From the NCBI GenBank assembly GCA_037178625.1, contig CM074136.1, forward strand, positions 2,418,001-2,482,000: a stretch of DNA of 64,000 nucleotides. Direction: 5' to 3'. This document shows, one piece after another, positions 11,967 to 22,404 of the stretch (within the stretch, counting starts at the first letter, position 1; each line of letters opens with the position of its first letter). The notes under the pieces are model-generated. The model was not told the origin of the DNA. It worked only from the letters and a program-made list of their open reading frames with translations, and did no database searches. This stretch comes from Skeletonema tropicum. Taxonomy: Eukaryota; Bacillariophyta; Thalassiosirophyceae; Thalassiosirales; Thalassiosiraceae. A program made the position numbers and the translations under genes.

Positions 11967-12900
11967 TCATTTTCCATGAAGAAACACGTAATGACTACTA
12001 CTTTGTCCTTCCAATGCCCACCTTGCAACTGTATCATGATCGAAATACATGGGTGGACAATCTTTCGTGGACAATCCCCTTAGAATGATATTCGCCTTGT
12101 ACACCACTTTGTTCAAAACAGACACCTTTCCGACAACTTGAATCCCAATCGCATCCTTCGCAACACAAGGATCAACATCAGTTTGTGATTTTGTTTCGTC
12201 CAAAAACAGAACAGTCTGAATCAATCCCCAAGTCGTTTTTGTTAATCTTTTCCCAATCAGCTTTGCAGCTGCGCAATTTGCCTTGTTGTGGCCTATACCC
12301 TTACAAAGATCGCAAGTTGAATTGTGACGTTTGTTTGCCGTAACCACTGCTTCCACTCCACTTATCTTTCTTTTCGTGCAAGTTCCACCTTCGCCACGTT
12401 TCCTTGTAGAAGGAAGGATGCCTTGAGGGTTGTTGATGGTACTCCTTTTAATTCTTCTTCCCCGACATTTTGAATATTTGCAATCATGTAATTCAAAACT
12501 GGCAAAAGCTTAAGGTAGGTTTCTTTACTGCGTGATGCAATAGTGGCAAGCTGTTTTCCTTTGTCCAACAGAGTATTGTGCATTGTAGTCGAACTCAAAC
12601 GTGTCGCTTTCTTTGCTGTATAACGTTTTGCAATCAATGGGTGGGCAACAAGATCTGACACAAATTCACCTACGCCTTCACCACCAACTTGTACATTATC
12701 CATAGCATTAGTATCCAGCTCAACTGCACCAACGACTCCCTTCTCTTCTGGCAGATCAAGATCGGCACCCCCAAAATCGGCGGCAGGAGTGTCATCAATG
12801 GATGAACCACCATTTCTTTGTGGTGCTGAAGATATGGCAGGGATTGACTTCACTTCCGTATCATTAAGTTTCCAATGATTGTGAAACTGTGACTTAGCTA
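11967..12900 (-). pseudogene. Zinc-knuckle protein remnant, possibly C-terminal part of a transposase
   Basis: The minus strand encodes an open stretch from about 12900 to 12362 (ending KVELARKER) and then, in another frame, 12356-11967, which begins with a segment containing CDLCKGIGHNKANC. The latter fits a C-x2-C-x4-H-x4-C zinc knuckle. The two frames meet within 10 bp, so one frameshift joins them into about 310 residues. The N-terminal part is acidic and Gly-rich, then helical and Lys-rich. Zinc knuckles after a low-complexity region occur at the C-terminus of Mutator-like transposases; no DDE catalytic domain is visible, so this is at best a remnant. A small intron instead of a frameshift cannot be excluded. 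Confidence 0.5.
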
Positions 12901-14389
12901 CATCTGGAAGGAAGGCCCTCTACTCTTGTGCTGAGATGCTCTGTAGACTGCTTCTTGTTGAAAGATAATTCTGCCTTTTAGGGTTAATAGAGAGAGCGTG
13001 GTATGATGACGTGGCACAATCGTCACATCATAGGGCGTGCCGAACCAGTGGCCAGAAAAGCCGTGCCCAACGTACATAGCCCCTCTCGAAAAAAGGGGAG
13101 AAAAAAAGAGGAGAAAACTCGCCGGCACGAACATCCATGCATGGTGGAGACGTCGACGCTCCGGAGAGGGTACTTATCATCGAAGTCATTACAGTGCACT
13201 GGTGAGTCCTTTGGCATTATCAATACCACACAAGCGCAAAGCCAGGTTGGTGACGATTCCGATGGGACCTTAACAGATTGGCGGCAGCCGCTGCGGATGA
13301 TCTCTCCGATGATGGACTTGATGCTGGAGTGGAGGCTGCCATCGATATGCCTCCTTCTTCGAGTTGGTTGTTGAAACTCTCTAGAAGAAATCGTTCGACA
13401 GAGAGAATACATTCAAACGACGAGTGGGAATACTCTAAAGACAATGTCGGTCGATAACTACTCTGGAGAAAGATTGTCTGACTTTGCTACAAGTTGGAAC
13501 AACTGGGTCGATACTCTTGGGCATTCCGAGCCAACAGTGACGTACAACTGCCAGTCATCTTCAGAAGGCCTATAAATCTATGAAGAGTAGGGTGGTAGAG
13601 GCAGCCACCCTTCGCCCTCACACCCAGGCTATCACAGTGCTACTGAAAGAATAACTTCGAATAATGTTCATTGCAGTTATATTTAATACGTAGGAGATGT
13701 GTAGCAGTAACCGCTCTACTGAGCGCATAGACTCATTCTGAATAATATTTGATTGATAAACTGCTATGGAGTAGCATTTGTGCACTGCTATGGAGTAGCA
13801 TTTGTGCACTATGTGAAGTGAGGTGGTGAAAATTGTGCAAAATTACAAGCATCGTAACTATGGAATAATACGACAGCGACCGTTGCAGTAACCAGCCCAT
13901 GAGGTGCAACAATGAAATCTACATGATATTTTGGTATTGCGGGTAATCTAGATTACTAATTGACTCACCATCAGTGGAGATTATGTGTCGTGAAGTTGAT
14001 GTAATACTTATTGCATCATTGCGGACAAGTTGCAGCGGCAGCAAGTTTCGCAAGGGGGCAAGCCCCATGCCCTCCAGCAAAAGATCTGGAATGTCACGTT
14101 CATGATGGGTGTCAACATGTGTGATGGAACGGATCTTGAATTTTTACTAATCCCACATAGACGAGAGTTGAATTGCGTGATAATAGCGTGACGAGAGTTG
14201 CATCTTCTACGTGACGAGAGTTGCAGCCCCAACGTGACGAGAGTTGCAGCCCACAGCCTGAGAACGTTGCCGTGGGGATGTGGGATGTACTGCACCAACC
14301 CGACAATAAGTAGTGACACAAGCTCAGGGTTTTTGGTTCACGCCTATTCACGTTGTGTCACGCCAAACCACGTCAGCAGCGGCGTGACG

Positions 14390-14515
14390 CCAATGCACGC
14401 CATTCACGCCGGGCGTCACGCCAATGCACGCCATTCACGCCCGGGCGTCACGCAAATTTACGCCATTCACGCCGGCGTCACGACAATGCACGCCATTCAC
14501 GCCGGGCGTCACGCC
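14390..14515. repeat. Left subterminal array (about 35-40 bp units)
   Basis: About four imperfect units, each with GCGTCACGCCAAT, ACGCCATTCACGCCGGG; unit boundaries drift by a few bases. Each unit is itself partly self-complementary (GGCGTGA/TCACGCC). Such subterminal arrays often bind transposase. Confidence 0.7.
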
Positions 14516-15259
14516 ATCATAATATTGAGCGGGAACAGGCGCTCATGCTCGAAGGAGCGGAGTTTAGATAGTGGCAATATTATTATTTATTATATTCATA
14601 CATCCATAAGAGGGTGGTGCCTCAAGTCATGGTGAACAAGGAATGCAACGCAATCCACTGCCATCCTGCCTGTGCAGCTGCATTCTCTGTTCTGATGATT
14701 TTCCATGGCGGAATTTCGATGACAAGATACTAAAGTTGGAGAGACGTTCATGGTATGTCTCTTGGAGAATCATCTCCGAGTGGGTCTCCCGGTGAGAGAT
14801 TCATGGCTGCTGCCCGGTCTGCTGCCTCTATCTCGCGTGTTGGGGTTGGGCCGTGACTTGAGTGACGACTTTGATGCGGGTCGTCGTCGTGAATCGCGTC
14901 GCAGCAGCAGGCCACCACAACGTTTTAGCCCAAGTGCAAAGTGAATGGGCTTTACCTGTGCAGTATTTGTGTGCACTTTTTGATTGTTTGTTTGATTGAT
15001 CGCAGAAGAGGGGTACGGTGATATCTTGATACTGCCCCTCTAGAAATGGGCATGATGATGATTTTGCCCGGCCGATACTTATGATGTAGATGTAGTATCT
15101 AAAGAATTAAATTAAGATGATACCCTCAAATTAATCATAATCGATCAGATTAACAACTTTGTATTTATTTATTCGACAAGTGAACACCTCAGTACTCGAC
15201 TATGATGTTGTCAGTTTACTCCTCAACCGCCCCGCTCCCATTGTTACACCCAACGTGAC

Positions 15260-15420
15260 GCCAACCACGCCCCAATCTGATGGCGTGACGCCCGGCGTGA
15301 ATGGCGTCAGGGCGTCACGCCAATTTACGTCATTCACGCCGGCGTCACGCCAATGAACGCCATTCACGCCGGGCGTCACGCCAATACGCCATTCACGCCG
15401 GGCCGTCATGCCATCAGATT
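15260..15420. repeat. Right subterminal array
   Basis: Three to four units of the same family as at 14390-14515, in the same orientation, followed at 15420-15460 by inverted half-units (GGCGTGAACTGGCGTGAATG). Together they make the element ends foldback-like. Confidence 0.7.
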
Positions 15421-15505
15421 GGGGCGTGAACTGGCGTGAATGGGCGTGATTGGGCGTGAACGCCAACCCTCTTGCCAATGTACACGCAGATGTCGGGTTG
15501 GTGCA

Positions 15506-16053
15506 GCGTTGAATCGAGTGTTAATTTTGTTCAGGTCAAAATTACGGAACACATTCAGTACCTTACGGTACTCGAGCCACAGAGCGTGGCTTCCACTAAT
15601 GTACTGATGTCATTAAGTATGTACTTCTTTAAATGCTGCACTGCCACTAATAAGTGAACTGTCCTATTCTACTTCGGTATTCCAAGTCTGCTCTCTTTCT
15701 ACGAACAGTAACTATGTGCCTACCTCTCTGCATCATTTCTTTGTTACAGTATTTGTTGCGTTTGCGTCTTGTTACAACTCATTAACTCATCAAAAGCAAA
15801 TCAAACTCAAACTCCTACATCCATTCTGGTGAAGATGCTTCGCTTCGAGCCTCCTTACCCCAGAATAGCCGATGATAGTCTGATGATAGGCACTCATGAT
15901 GTTAAAATCTCAAGTAATCTTGAGCAGGTTGGTAATCAACTGCACTGCACAACAACGATTGACTGACGCTATGTCGGCTCGAATGACAAGTAGGGGCAAG
16001 AGAGACTTGAACTATGTAACTGTACAAACTTTTTCACTTGGACTTTTAGATTT
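15506..16053. other. Intergenic, downstream of copper monooxygenase gene
   Basis: No credible gene or RNA. Short frames are not protein-like. It contains the 3' flank of the minus-strand monooxygenase gene. Confidence 0.4.
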
Positions 16054-17911
16054 CTATACAAAGGTAACTACCATCACAGCAGAGGAAATTGCAATCACAA
16101 ACAAGCAGTACACTTGCATAAATTCTGCCTTGCTCGTGGGACTGGGACTATCTGTTTCTGTATCTTCTGCTTCTGTATCTTGGCTGGTGGGAGTGGGAGT
16201 AGGATTAGGCACAAATACGGGCAGATTTTCACCAGTACCAGTACCAGTATCAGTATTGCTGTTCGATGGAGTTGGAGGTTCAATGCTTGTCACAGGTAGT
16301 CGGGGTGTTCCAATTCCAAATGTCCTTCCTAGCTCCTCATAATCGTTCAAATCAGTAGAAACATATTCCTCGGCACAAGGAAATCGTCCGGGATACGGAC
16401 AAACAAATGGAATGCCATTATACTTTTTTGCTGGGTAATACAACAAGAATCCAATGCACATTTCATCTTGTGAACCAAATCCGAATGAAGAGCCATCTTT
16501 GTAATAGCAAGTTGTGCGAAACTTATCACCCGCTTGTAACTCATAGGAGTCTTGCTGTGGTTGAAATTGGCCTGTGCCGTAAAATGAAAGTATTCCTACC
16601 TTGAGCAAAGGCATATACTATAACAAGAAAGGTGGCACATCCAACAGGACAAAACTTACCTTGTTGATCAAAGTCATAGACTTCAACCTTGGCCGTATGC
16701 ACGACTTCATCTCCCCTGATGACCTCATTCACCATCCTGATCCCAGTTTTATGCATATGAAGTTTCTCTGCAATGACAGTCACAGGCTCATCCAAAAAGA
16801 GAGAAGAACATGACCCACCACAAGTGAATTCATGCTTCGTCAGACCATCTGTAATTTCCATCCCATACAAACCCAACCGTGGATCACCAAGCTGAAGAAA
16901 CGCCGCCTCATGCAACCGCGGTGTACTAGTATAATGAAATCTTACCCCGCTCGAATCCCTCATTCCAGAAATCAACTGTGGATTGTTATAATGGATCTCA
17001 ATCCGAATCGCCTGCTTAAATTCATTATCAAACATGGGAAATCCAACATTGTTGGGGAGGACCATGCCCTCTTCCCCTGGTGCCCATCCAAAGATTTGTT
17101 CTCGTCTGATGAATTCACCCCCAAATAAGTTTTCGCCACAGCTGGGTAGCGAAATGACAATGAAGTGATGTACAAATTGACGTGTTTCTTCGGTAATTAT
17201 TGGTGTTGCACCGATCATTGTAATGTCGGTCTCTTCACCACCAAATTGTTCTTTTAGCTCATCATAGGATTTACAGATATGTTCATAAGTCGTCTCCTCC
17301 GCAGGAATCTTATAGGCATCAGCCACAACATCAAAATATCCATCTGCATTCTTCTCCAAAGAAACAGCCAACTCCTCCAATCCATCACCAGAGGAAGAAG
17401 GATCAGCAAAAAGTCGTACCGAAGAACTTGCTCGATTGTCCCCATGAAACGACATATCTTCCGTATCCCCCCACGCCGCAATAATTCTTGAAGGAGCATT
17501 CCACAACTCTTTATCATTCTTGAGCACATGATCTTGTCCATCTCCCGTATCAATCTTTCGCCTCGCCTCGACAATAATCCAACCATCCTCTACAGTTGCC
17601 GACACCAAAGTCCAATCTTGGCTATGGTTGTCCACAAATACTTGCCGATCATCTAAAATGTACCCATCAGTGAGTGTGGTAGGATTGGACGTGGTGAAGG
17701 AGACGATATCTGAGCCGAACATGCCGCCTGCTTCGGCTATACCGAAGGCTGCCCATCCGGTTGCCATGGTGGCGAAGGCCAAGTGAAACTCGCCGTCATT
17801 GTCTTCATCATCATTGTCATCGCCGCCGGTGATTTTCCAGAAGGTCGCCATTCCGATTGTAGGGTCAGTTAGTCGTGGACAGGAAAATGGTGTGATCGTA
17901 GGAGGAGGCAT
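16054..17911 (-). CDS. DOMON / copper type II ascorbate-dependent monooxygenase (MOXD1/DBH-like)
   Basis: Exon 1 runs from at least 17911 to 16660 and exon 2 is 16595-16054. The 64-bp intron (16596-16659) starts GTAAGT and ends GGTAG, and joining gives DFDQQGILSFYGTGQ in frame. A DOMON domain at about residues 10-150 (ATGWAAFGIAEAGGMFGSDIV) is followed by the copper-hydroxylase module. VHHFIV contains the CuA-type His pair, LHMHKTG the CuM-type H-x-H, and GSQDEMC the CuM-type Met. The tail is Thr/Pro/Asp-rich and ends in a hydrophobic helix, so the protein is membrane-anchored. Family members hydroxylate aliphatic or benzylic carbons with ascorbate. The signal peptide is not in frame: a good one (FLLFISGSLIQQSAAAP) is encoded at 17885-18050 in another frame, implying a frameshift or unseen splice. 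Confidence 0.87.
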
Positions 17912-18062
17912 TGTTGGTGGCGAGGAGCCAGTTGGTGAAGGTGCTTGTCAATTCGGAAGCGGCAGAGAAAAATGATGAAGCTACCGGAGCAGCGGCGGAT
18001 TGTTGAATCAGGCTGCCGCTGATGAAGAGCAGGAAGAGAGAGCAGGAGCGTCATGATGATAG

Positions 18063-18829
18063 GTCGAGTGGTCTTCCCTTACAACAATTATTAACAAGAC
18101 AGCTTAGCCGCCATACCAACAACTTTTACTCTGACTATCCAATGCCAACGCATTCCCGATCCTGAGCCGTGAGCCGTGAGCCGTGCTCTCTCTTAACAGC
18201 AGAAAAAATGAACCGGGCAAAAGAAAGAACACTGAAGAAGCTATTCGAAGCAGGGCACGGATAAGAAATTCGAAGGACAAGTGGCTTTTGCTTGGATCGT
18301 CACTGGTCACTGCCGATCAAGCGGCACCACCTTCGCACACGAACACTTAAGTACATAAGTAAGTAAGAGTACCATGGGGCCAAATTTTGTCTGCAAATAA
18401 CTCAATCAAGCTACTTATGAGTTCTTTTGAAACGCTCTCAATGGAATCAGTTACAAATGAGGTTATCTAGAAAGCAATCGGCACGACCAAATCCACTTCT
18501 TGTCCGCCAGCGCCAGAGCTTCACAATCACACATTACAACCACAACGTTCGAACGCCCCCTACTCAACAACTTCGATGGATGGCAAATTATTGAAGCTGC
18601 CAAAAGATCTGCAGTCACGATGCCCCTCCTGCAACTATCTTGTACTTCTGTAACAAGTCCGTTACTCTTCATGTCGCCTTTACTAGGTGATGGTGATGTG
18701 GTGTGTTCTTCCTTCTCTATTCCCTATCTCTCACTTCTCCAAGAGCAAGATATCACTTCTCCTAAGAGCAAGATAGTCGGTGAGATTGAGAGTCCTCAGC
18801 TCCTCCTCTGCCACTACAGAGGTGGTGAA
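18063..18829. other. Upstream region of monooxygenase gene
   Basis: Contains the presumed promoter of the minus-strand monooxygenase gene and a triple GTGAGCCGT repeat near 18165. A 130-codon plus-strand frame at 18500-18892 has no recognisable domain, and its 3' part overlaps the reverse-transcriptase relic on the other strand; I do not accept it as a gene. Confidence 0.4.
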
Positions 18830-20770
18830 GAGGGAATGCGTGTCAGCTGGACTCCATCCCCGGCCACTCATGCCAGTTCTCAATGTCAATGAGTGGCCGG
18901 ATGTGGATGTGGTGGCGCCCATCCCTATCCCTACTCCCTCGGAGTCAGTGCAGAAGTGAATTTGCCTGGACGAGCGCAAGGGCAAGGGTCATGCGTGATC
19001 GCACATAGAATATCATCGGGCCACGCTGACGCTCCCATCGGCTACTGAAAGTGTTTACCCAGTTGACGGATCGAATTTAGAGCCTCTCTAGCCTGGCATT
19101 CCATCAGCTGTGAAGCAGAGGGGGGTGAAGTCCCGACTTCATTCAAATTCAAGACAATCCTGATTGTACTTACACTTACGGGTTTTCTCTCTCTCTCTCT
19201 TGTTGCTCAAGAAAGACAAGGGTGCCTTGTTGCGGTAAGATCGGGCGCCCGCGTCAGTTAATGCGAGTCTCAAAGAAAATTGGACGATGCCTTCGCCAGT
19301 AGTTGGAGACTGTCACATCTCCACGCTACTCGTTTGTTTTCACTCGGGTCGACCCATCAGTTGCGTTGTGTTGTTGCGTGGCAGTTTCGGCATCAGCCGC
19401 GGCAGCATCTTCTACGTGGATTCCTGAGTAGATAAAAGGCTCCGTAGCCAGCAGAGCACAACATTGACCCATACCCATACCCATATCGCATCTCTAGAAG
19501 GCTTGCTTGCAAAAGAAGCCAAATTCCGTCGTGACAGCATAGTGGCCGGCAATGGACGAGACCGCCCACCTTGCATTTGAAAGCATGTTCTACCATCGTT
19601 TTTGCACCACAACCACATCCATTGCATAGGTCCGGCATATCCTGTGGCTTCAGGTTGTACCGAAGACGTAGTTGTCTCGAAACTCTTCCGCCGACAGAAT
19701 CAGAATCGTGCCATTGAGGTGGATTGGACAGTCGTCAGCCAACATCCAGTCTCACGGATCCGTTCCAACCTCCTCTTGACACCTGGTCTCTCCGTTCCCA
19801 ACTGGGTGAAAAAGTACTCAACATCGGACTGCTTCGCCATCTGCGAGTCAATCTTTGCCATTTGCCATGTCCTTCGCTTTTTTGTGGGATCTCGTGCAGA
19901 AGGCTCGCGATATAAAAAATATAAACTGCGAGTAAACCAGGTGCTTCACCAACTGTCGCGACGTGTGGTAGCAATCCACTGATTGTTCCACGGGATCCGG
20001 ATTGCCAAGCCTGCAAGATCCACACTAAGACTAAGAGAAAGCAGGTGTCGCCACTCTCCAGATAATTCCGATGGGGAGATGCCGAAGAGAGGTGGGATAA
20101 ATTTCTCTCTAATGGCAACTTCAATCGCTGAAAGAAGTGCCCCGTTTGGCACAATAAAGCGATAGATAAGTCCATTTATTTTGAAGGGACAGAACAAACG
20201 CAGAATAGACCGCCTCTAGGGTTGTGTGTAGCACATTGGCCGAATACTTACACGCAGTACACCCACTTCCACTTTCTTCATTACCCACTCTTCCTTCTCG
20301 GCCGCATCACCATACACTACCGACTCCGCCTTTAAATCATCGGCATGTGAGGGTGGAGAGTCCCAGGAACCCCTCCTCAACCAGTCAGCTAGGGTCATCA
20401 GAGTGAAGCCTAGATGGACAGCCCTGCGTGATGCCCTCCTTTTACACGAAATGGTAGGGTCCTAACCCCCATTTCATTCCGCACAAAACAAAGGATGTAT
20501 GACGACGATAGCTAGAGGTTAATTAAAAGCTATTTCGAAAGTGAGGGCCATCGTTGATCTCCCACGGCATATTATATTCTCGATTGAGAGTCCATGGAAA
20601 GCATTTCGAGCATCCACTAAGAGCAACCCATAGCCCCTCCATGGGATGTCGTGTGAGTTCTCCGAGTCAGAGGGGATGGGATAATCAGGCAAGGGTGGGG
20701 GAGTTGGGAAGAATTAGTATTGATTTTCATTCTGTCCATGATGTCTCCCTTCTGCCTCTGCCCCTATGAA
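18830..20770 (-). pseudogene. Non-LTR reverse transcriptase relic, array unit A
   Basis: Read on the minus strand in shifting frames, this stretch aligns with the C-terminal half of the 1379-residue element protein at 35073-39212. In order: PTPPPLPDYPIP, GYGLLLVDARNAF (motif A intact), NREYNMPWE, KEGITQGC (motif B), ADDL (motif C degraded to HADDL), YGDAAEKEEW, the C-terminal knuckle DLCNGCG and VGGLVHCR, then TTQQHNATDG. It then continues with a tail absent from the 35-kb copy: RDFTPLCFTADGMPG and LALALVQANSLL. Many stops, frameshifts and a deletion between motif C and YGDAAEKEEW make it non-functional. Its tail shows what the full-length element encoded. Confidence 0.85.
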
Positions 20771-21234
20771 ACTCCAATTGTTGGTTAAAAATGTCTAGAG
20801 AGATAGCGATGCTAAATTTACCTGATTTCCCTCAAGTGATATGATAGGTCCGTGATGTCTCAGGTAGGAGTCATTTTTGTTCTATCATCACGCTGATAGA
20901 TTTGTGCAGTCGAAAGGTCCAAGAAGTGCTCATTAATTCAAAGACGTCGAAGGAACGTGAATGACGATAATCGAAGTCATTGTGATCTGTGGAGTAAAAC
21001 GCGGGTTTAGTTTAGAGGCACTCATAAGTACAGAACACTTTCTTCCCAAGAAAAATACAGCACCACGTATCTTAGACGGGATCGTAACGCAGAAGTACTC
21101 CTCTCTCTAGAGAGCCTCTGGAGAGCAACATAAGTATCAACGCCGAAGCCACAGCCAACACATCATCATCTTGTGCAGGTTTGCCCCCTACCCTCGCCTC
21201 CCCCTCTTCGTCACAACAAACCCAAAGACAGAGA
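20771..21234. other. Spacer between RT relic and small gene (unit A)
   Basis: This holds the presumed promoter of the gene at 21235. The same spacer recurs at 23430-23942 and 25431-25922 with indels, including variable CTCTCTAGAGAG-type sequence 90-130 bp before the start codon. A TC-rich tract (CCCTCGCCTCCCCCTCTTCG) precedes the ATG. Confidence 0.5.
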
Positions 21235-21759
21235 ATGTGCGTACAATTTGCTGACACGGTTCAATTATACATCTTCGAGCGTTACGAAGACAGCAATGGC
21301 AGAAGCGTTGCGCCTGAAGAGCTCTGGTATACCTCAGCGGAGTGTGACCGCATGCAACATGCTGTGTCGGAGGCTGTCTTTGAAGTTCGGCGGAGACTGA
21401 GGGCAATGGTCAATGCGTCCGTGAGCTATTCCGCAGGCACTCACGACGAGAATGAAGAAGCGCCCTCGCCATTCCAAGCCCAAGCTGAAGCCGCAGCAGA
21501 GGGGACCGGCCTTTCTGATTGCATTGGCATCGAGCACCTTCTCACAAGGGCATCTATTCTCGAGGTGAGGACTTGTAGAGCGAGATGTATACAGGCTGTG
21601 CTCGAAGAACAAGGAAGACAGATGCAGATGGCTAATCTATCCCGATCGGCTTCGTTGGGGCTCGGATGGAATGCCATCGCACTTTCCTCATTGACACAGA
21701 CGAGGAGGACCATGCTGAGAGCACAGATGTTGGGTGAACGACATCGAGAGTCCATCTGA
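21235..21759 (+). CDS. Conserved protein of unknown function (array copy A)
   Basis: The 174-residue product begins MCVQFADTVQLYIFERYED, a Tyr/Phe-rich N-terminus. It contains EELWYTSAECDRMQ around residue 30, GIEHLLTRASILEVRTCRARC around residue 105, and a C-terminal helix with LSSLTQTRRTMLRAQMLGERH. I recall this pattern (an N-terminal strand, then WY.. and GIEHLL..) as recurring in diatom genomes as a multigene family without known function; no catalytic motif is visible. The start is chosen at the ATG that matches the start of the copy at 25923; upstream frame is low-complexity. Copies A and C differ by only a few residues and an indel (EAAAEG versus EVAEG), so both appear maintained. Confidence 0.7.
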   Translation: MCVQFADTVQLYIFERYEDSNGRSVAPEELWYTSAECDRMQHAVSEAVFEVRRRLRAMVNASVSYSAGTHDENEEAPSPFQAQAEAAAEGTGLSDCIGIEHLLTRASILEVRTCRARCIQAVLEEQGRQMQMANLSRSASLGLGWNAIALSSLTQTRRTMLRAQMLGERHRESI

Positions 21760-22404
21760 CAGTAATGTAACAGCCGCGTGACAACAATTTTCAAAGGCAG
21801 AGGAGGACTGCGCTGGCGCTATCCGAGAGCACGGATGACAAGCTGCATTATCAGCATGATCATGATCACAATCAGTCCGCTAAGCCGAGTCCGAAGTGAC
21901 AGCCGCGTGGCAATTTTCAAAGGGAATGAGGATATAGTAAGATAGAGATAGAGAAGTACAGGTAAAGAATTAGAGTTAAAGGATAGATATGTGTACAGGC
22001 AAAGAATCAGAGTTATAGATGGAGGTGTACAGGTAAAGAATTAAAGTAACTATATTGGCAATCATCGTGTATGTGAAGACATTTGTTTATGATAAGGGAA
22101 AATCACCAAACGAACATCATCTCTGCCGATACGGATGGAGACGAGACGAGATGGATTGGCTGATAACTCTTCTCAATCTCAATCTCAATCTCAAGGAACG
22201 GCGGTTGCCCTTTCTCCAATACTTATCTTCCTTTTCGAGTTTATCATGACAGATGACTTCAATAATATTTTGGAGCCCCCGATGCCCAAGGTATGCCTTT
22301 CTCCGGACGTCTCTGTGATGAGTTGATGCACGATGACAGAGTATATAGCACCTACCTCCTCACCCCTGATGAATCTAAGAAATTATTATCGCCCACGCGA
22401 TGGA
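21760..22404. other. Downstream part of array unit A
   Basis: Contains four variants of GTACAGGTAAAGAATTAGAGTT (21955-22050) and a short CAATCT microrepeat (22171-22193) that is two units shorter in unit C. No supported gene. Confidence 0.45.

Larger units (their letters stand above)
9917..13085. mobile_element. 3.17-kb DNA transposon-like element with ~95-bp TIRs
   Basis: The left TIR (9917-10008) and right TIR (12990-13085) are reverse complements, starting GAGGGGCTA, with one substitution and a 4-base indel. The element is flanked by 12-bp direct repeats CGAAAAAAGGGG at 9905-9916 and 13087-13098. The uninterrupted form of the same site is seen at 8674-8685 in the neighbouring repeat copy, which proves insertion. 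It carries two gene-like regions pointing towards each other: a 470-codon frame (10131-11543, plus) and a frameshifted zinc-knuckle gene (11967-12900, minus). Long TIRs plus a zinc-knuckle protein suggest a Mutator-type element, but the 12-bp flank is longer than the usual 8-11. Confidence 0.78.
8627..14284. mobile_element. Mutator-like element, tandemly doubled and disrupted by a second element
   Basis: The 9-bp direct repeat GGATGTGGG lies at 8627-8635 and 14276-14284. Just inside are inverted repeats: CAGGCTGTGGGCTTCAAC at 8645-8662 and its complement, with one mismatch, at 14243-14260. Nine-bp target duplications with TIRs are typical of Mutator-like elements. The interior is two copies of a 1.23-kb unit. 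The first is 8636-9862. The second begins at 9867, is interrupted at 9917, and resumes at 13087 up to 14275. The units are nearly identical in sequence, including their subterminal GACGAGAGTTGCA repeats. No transposase is seen in the unit, so it is non-autonomous. Confidence 0.72.
14291..15505. mobile_element. 1.2-kb TIR element with subterminal repeat arrays
   Basis: Perfect 15-bp inverted repeats bound the segment: TGCACCAACCCGACA at 14291-14305 and its complement at 15491-15505. Inside each end lies an array of GC-rich units of the type GCGTCACGCCAATGCACGCC followed by ATTCACGCCGGG (14390-14515 and 15260-15420). The AT-richer centre (14520-15230) has no intact gene; a frame at 14640-14950 contains a Cys/His cluster (CNAIHCHPACAAA) but is broken by stops. 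No clear target duplication was found. The left end starts 6 bp after the 9-bp flank of the upstream Mutator-like element. Confidence 0.65.
18902..22404. repeat. Tandem segmental duplication, unit A
   Basis: Bases 18902-22404 match 23976-27081 (unit C) almost end to end, with small indels and one deletion in C (about 190 bp missing opposite 19124-19310). The middle part (20391-21270) matches unit B (23037-23975). The unit holds an antisense RT relic, a spacer and a small conserved gene. The right breakpoint is just after CCCACGCGATGGA in both A and C. Confidence 0.9.

Noticed and set aside
14353..14635. Frames rich in RHSRR and HAIHAG repeats; possible CRISPR-like array
   Set aside because: These are translations of the GC-rich subterminal array. 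Units are contiguous and degenerate without unique spacers, so it is neither a gene nor a CRISPR.
18500..18892. 130-codon plus-strand frame
   Set aside because: Overlaps the antisense RT relic and is Ser-rich without recognisable motifs; no second copy keeps the frame.
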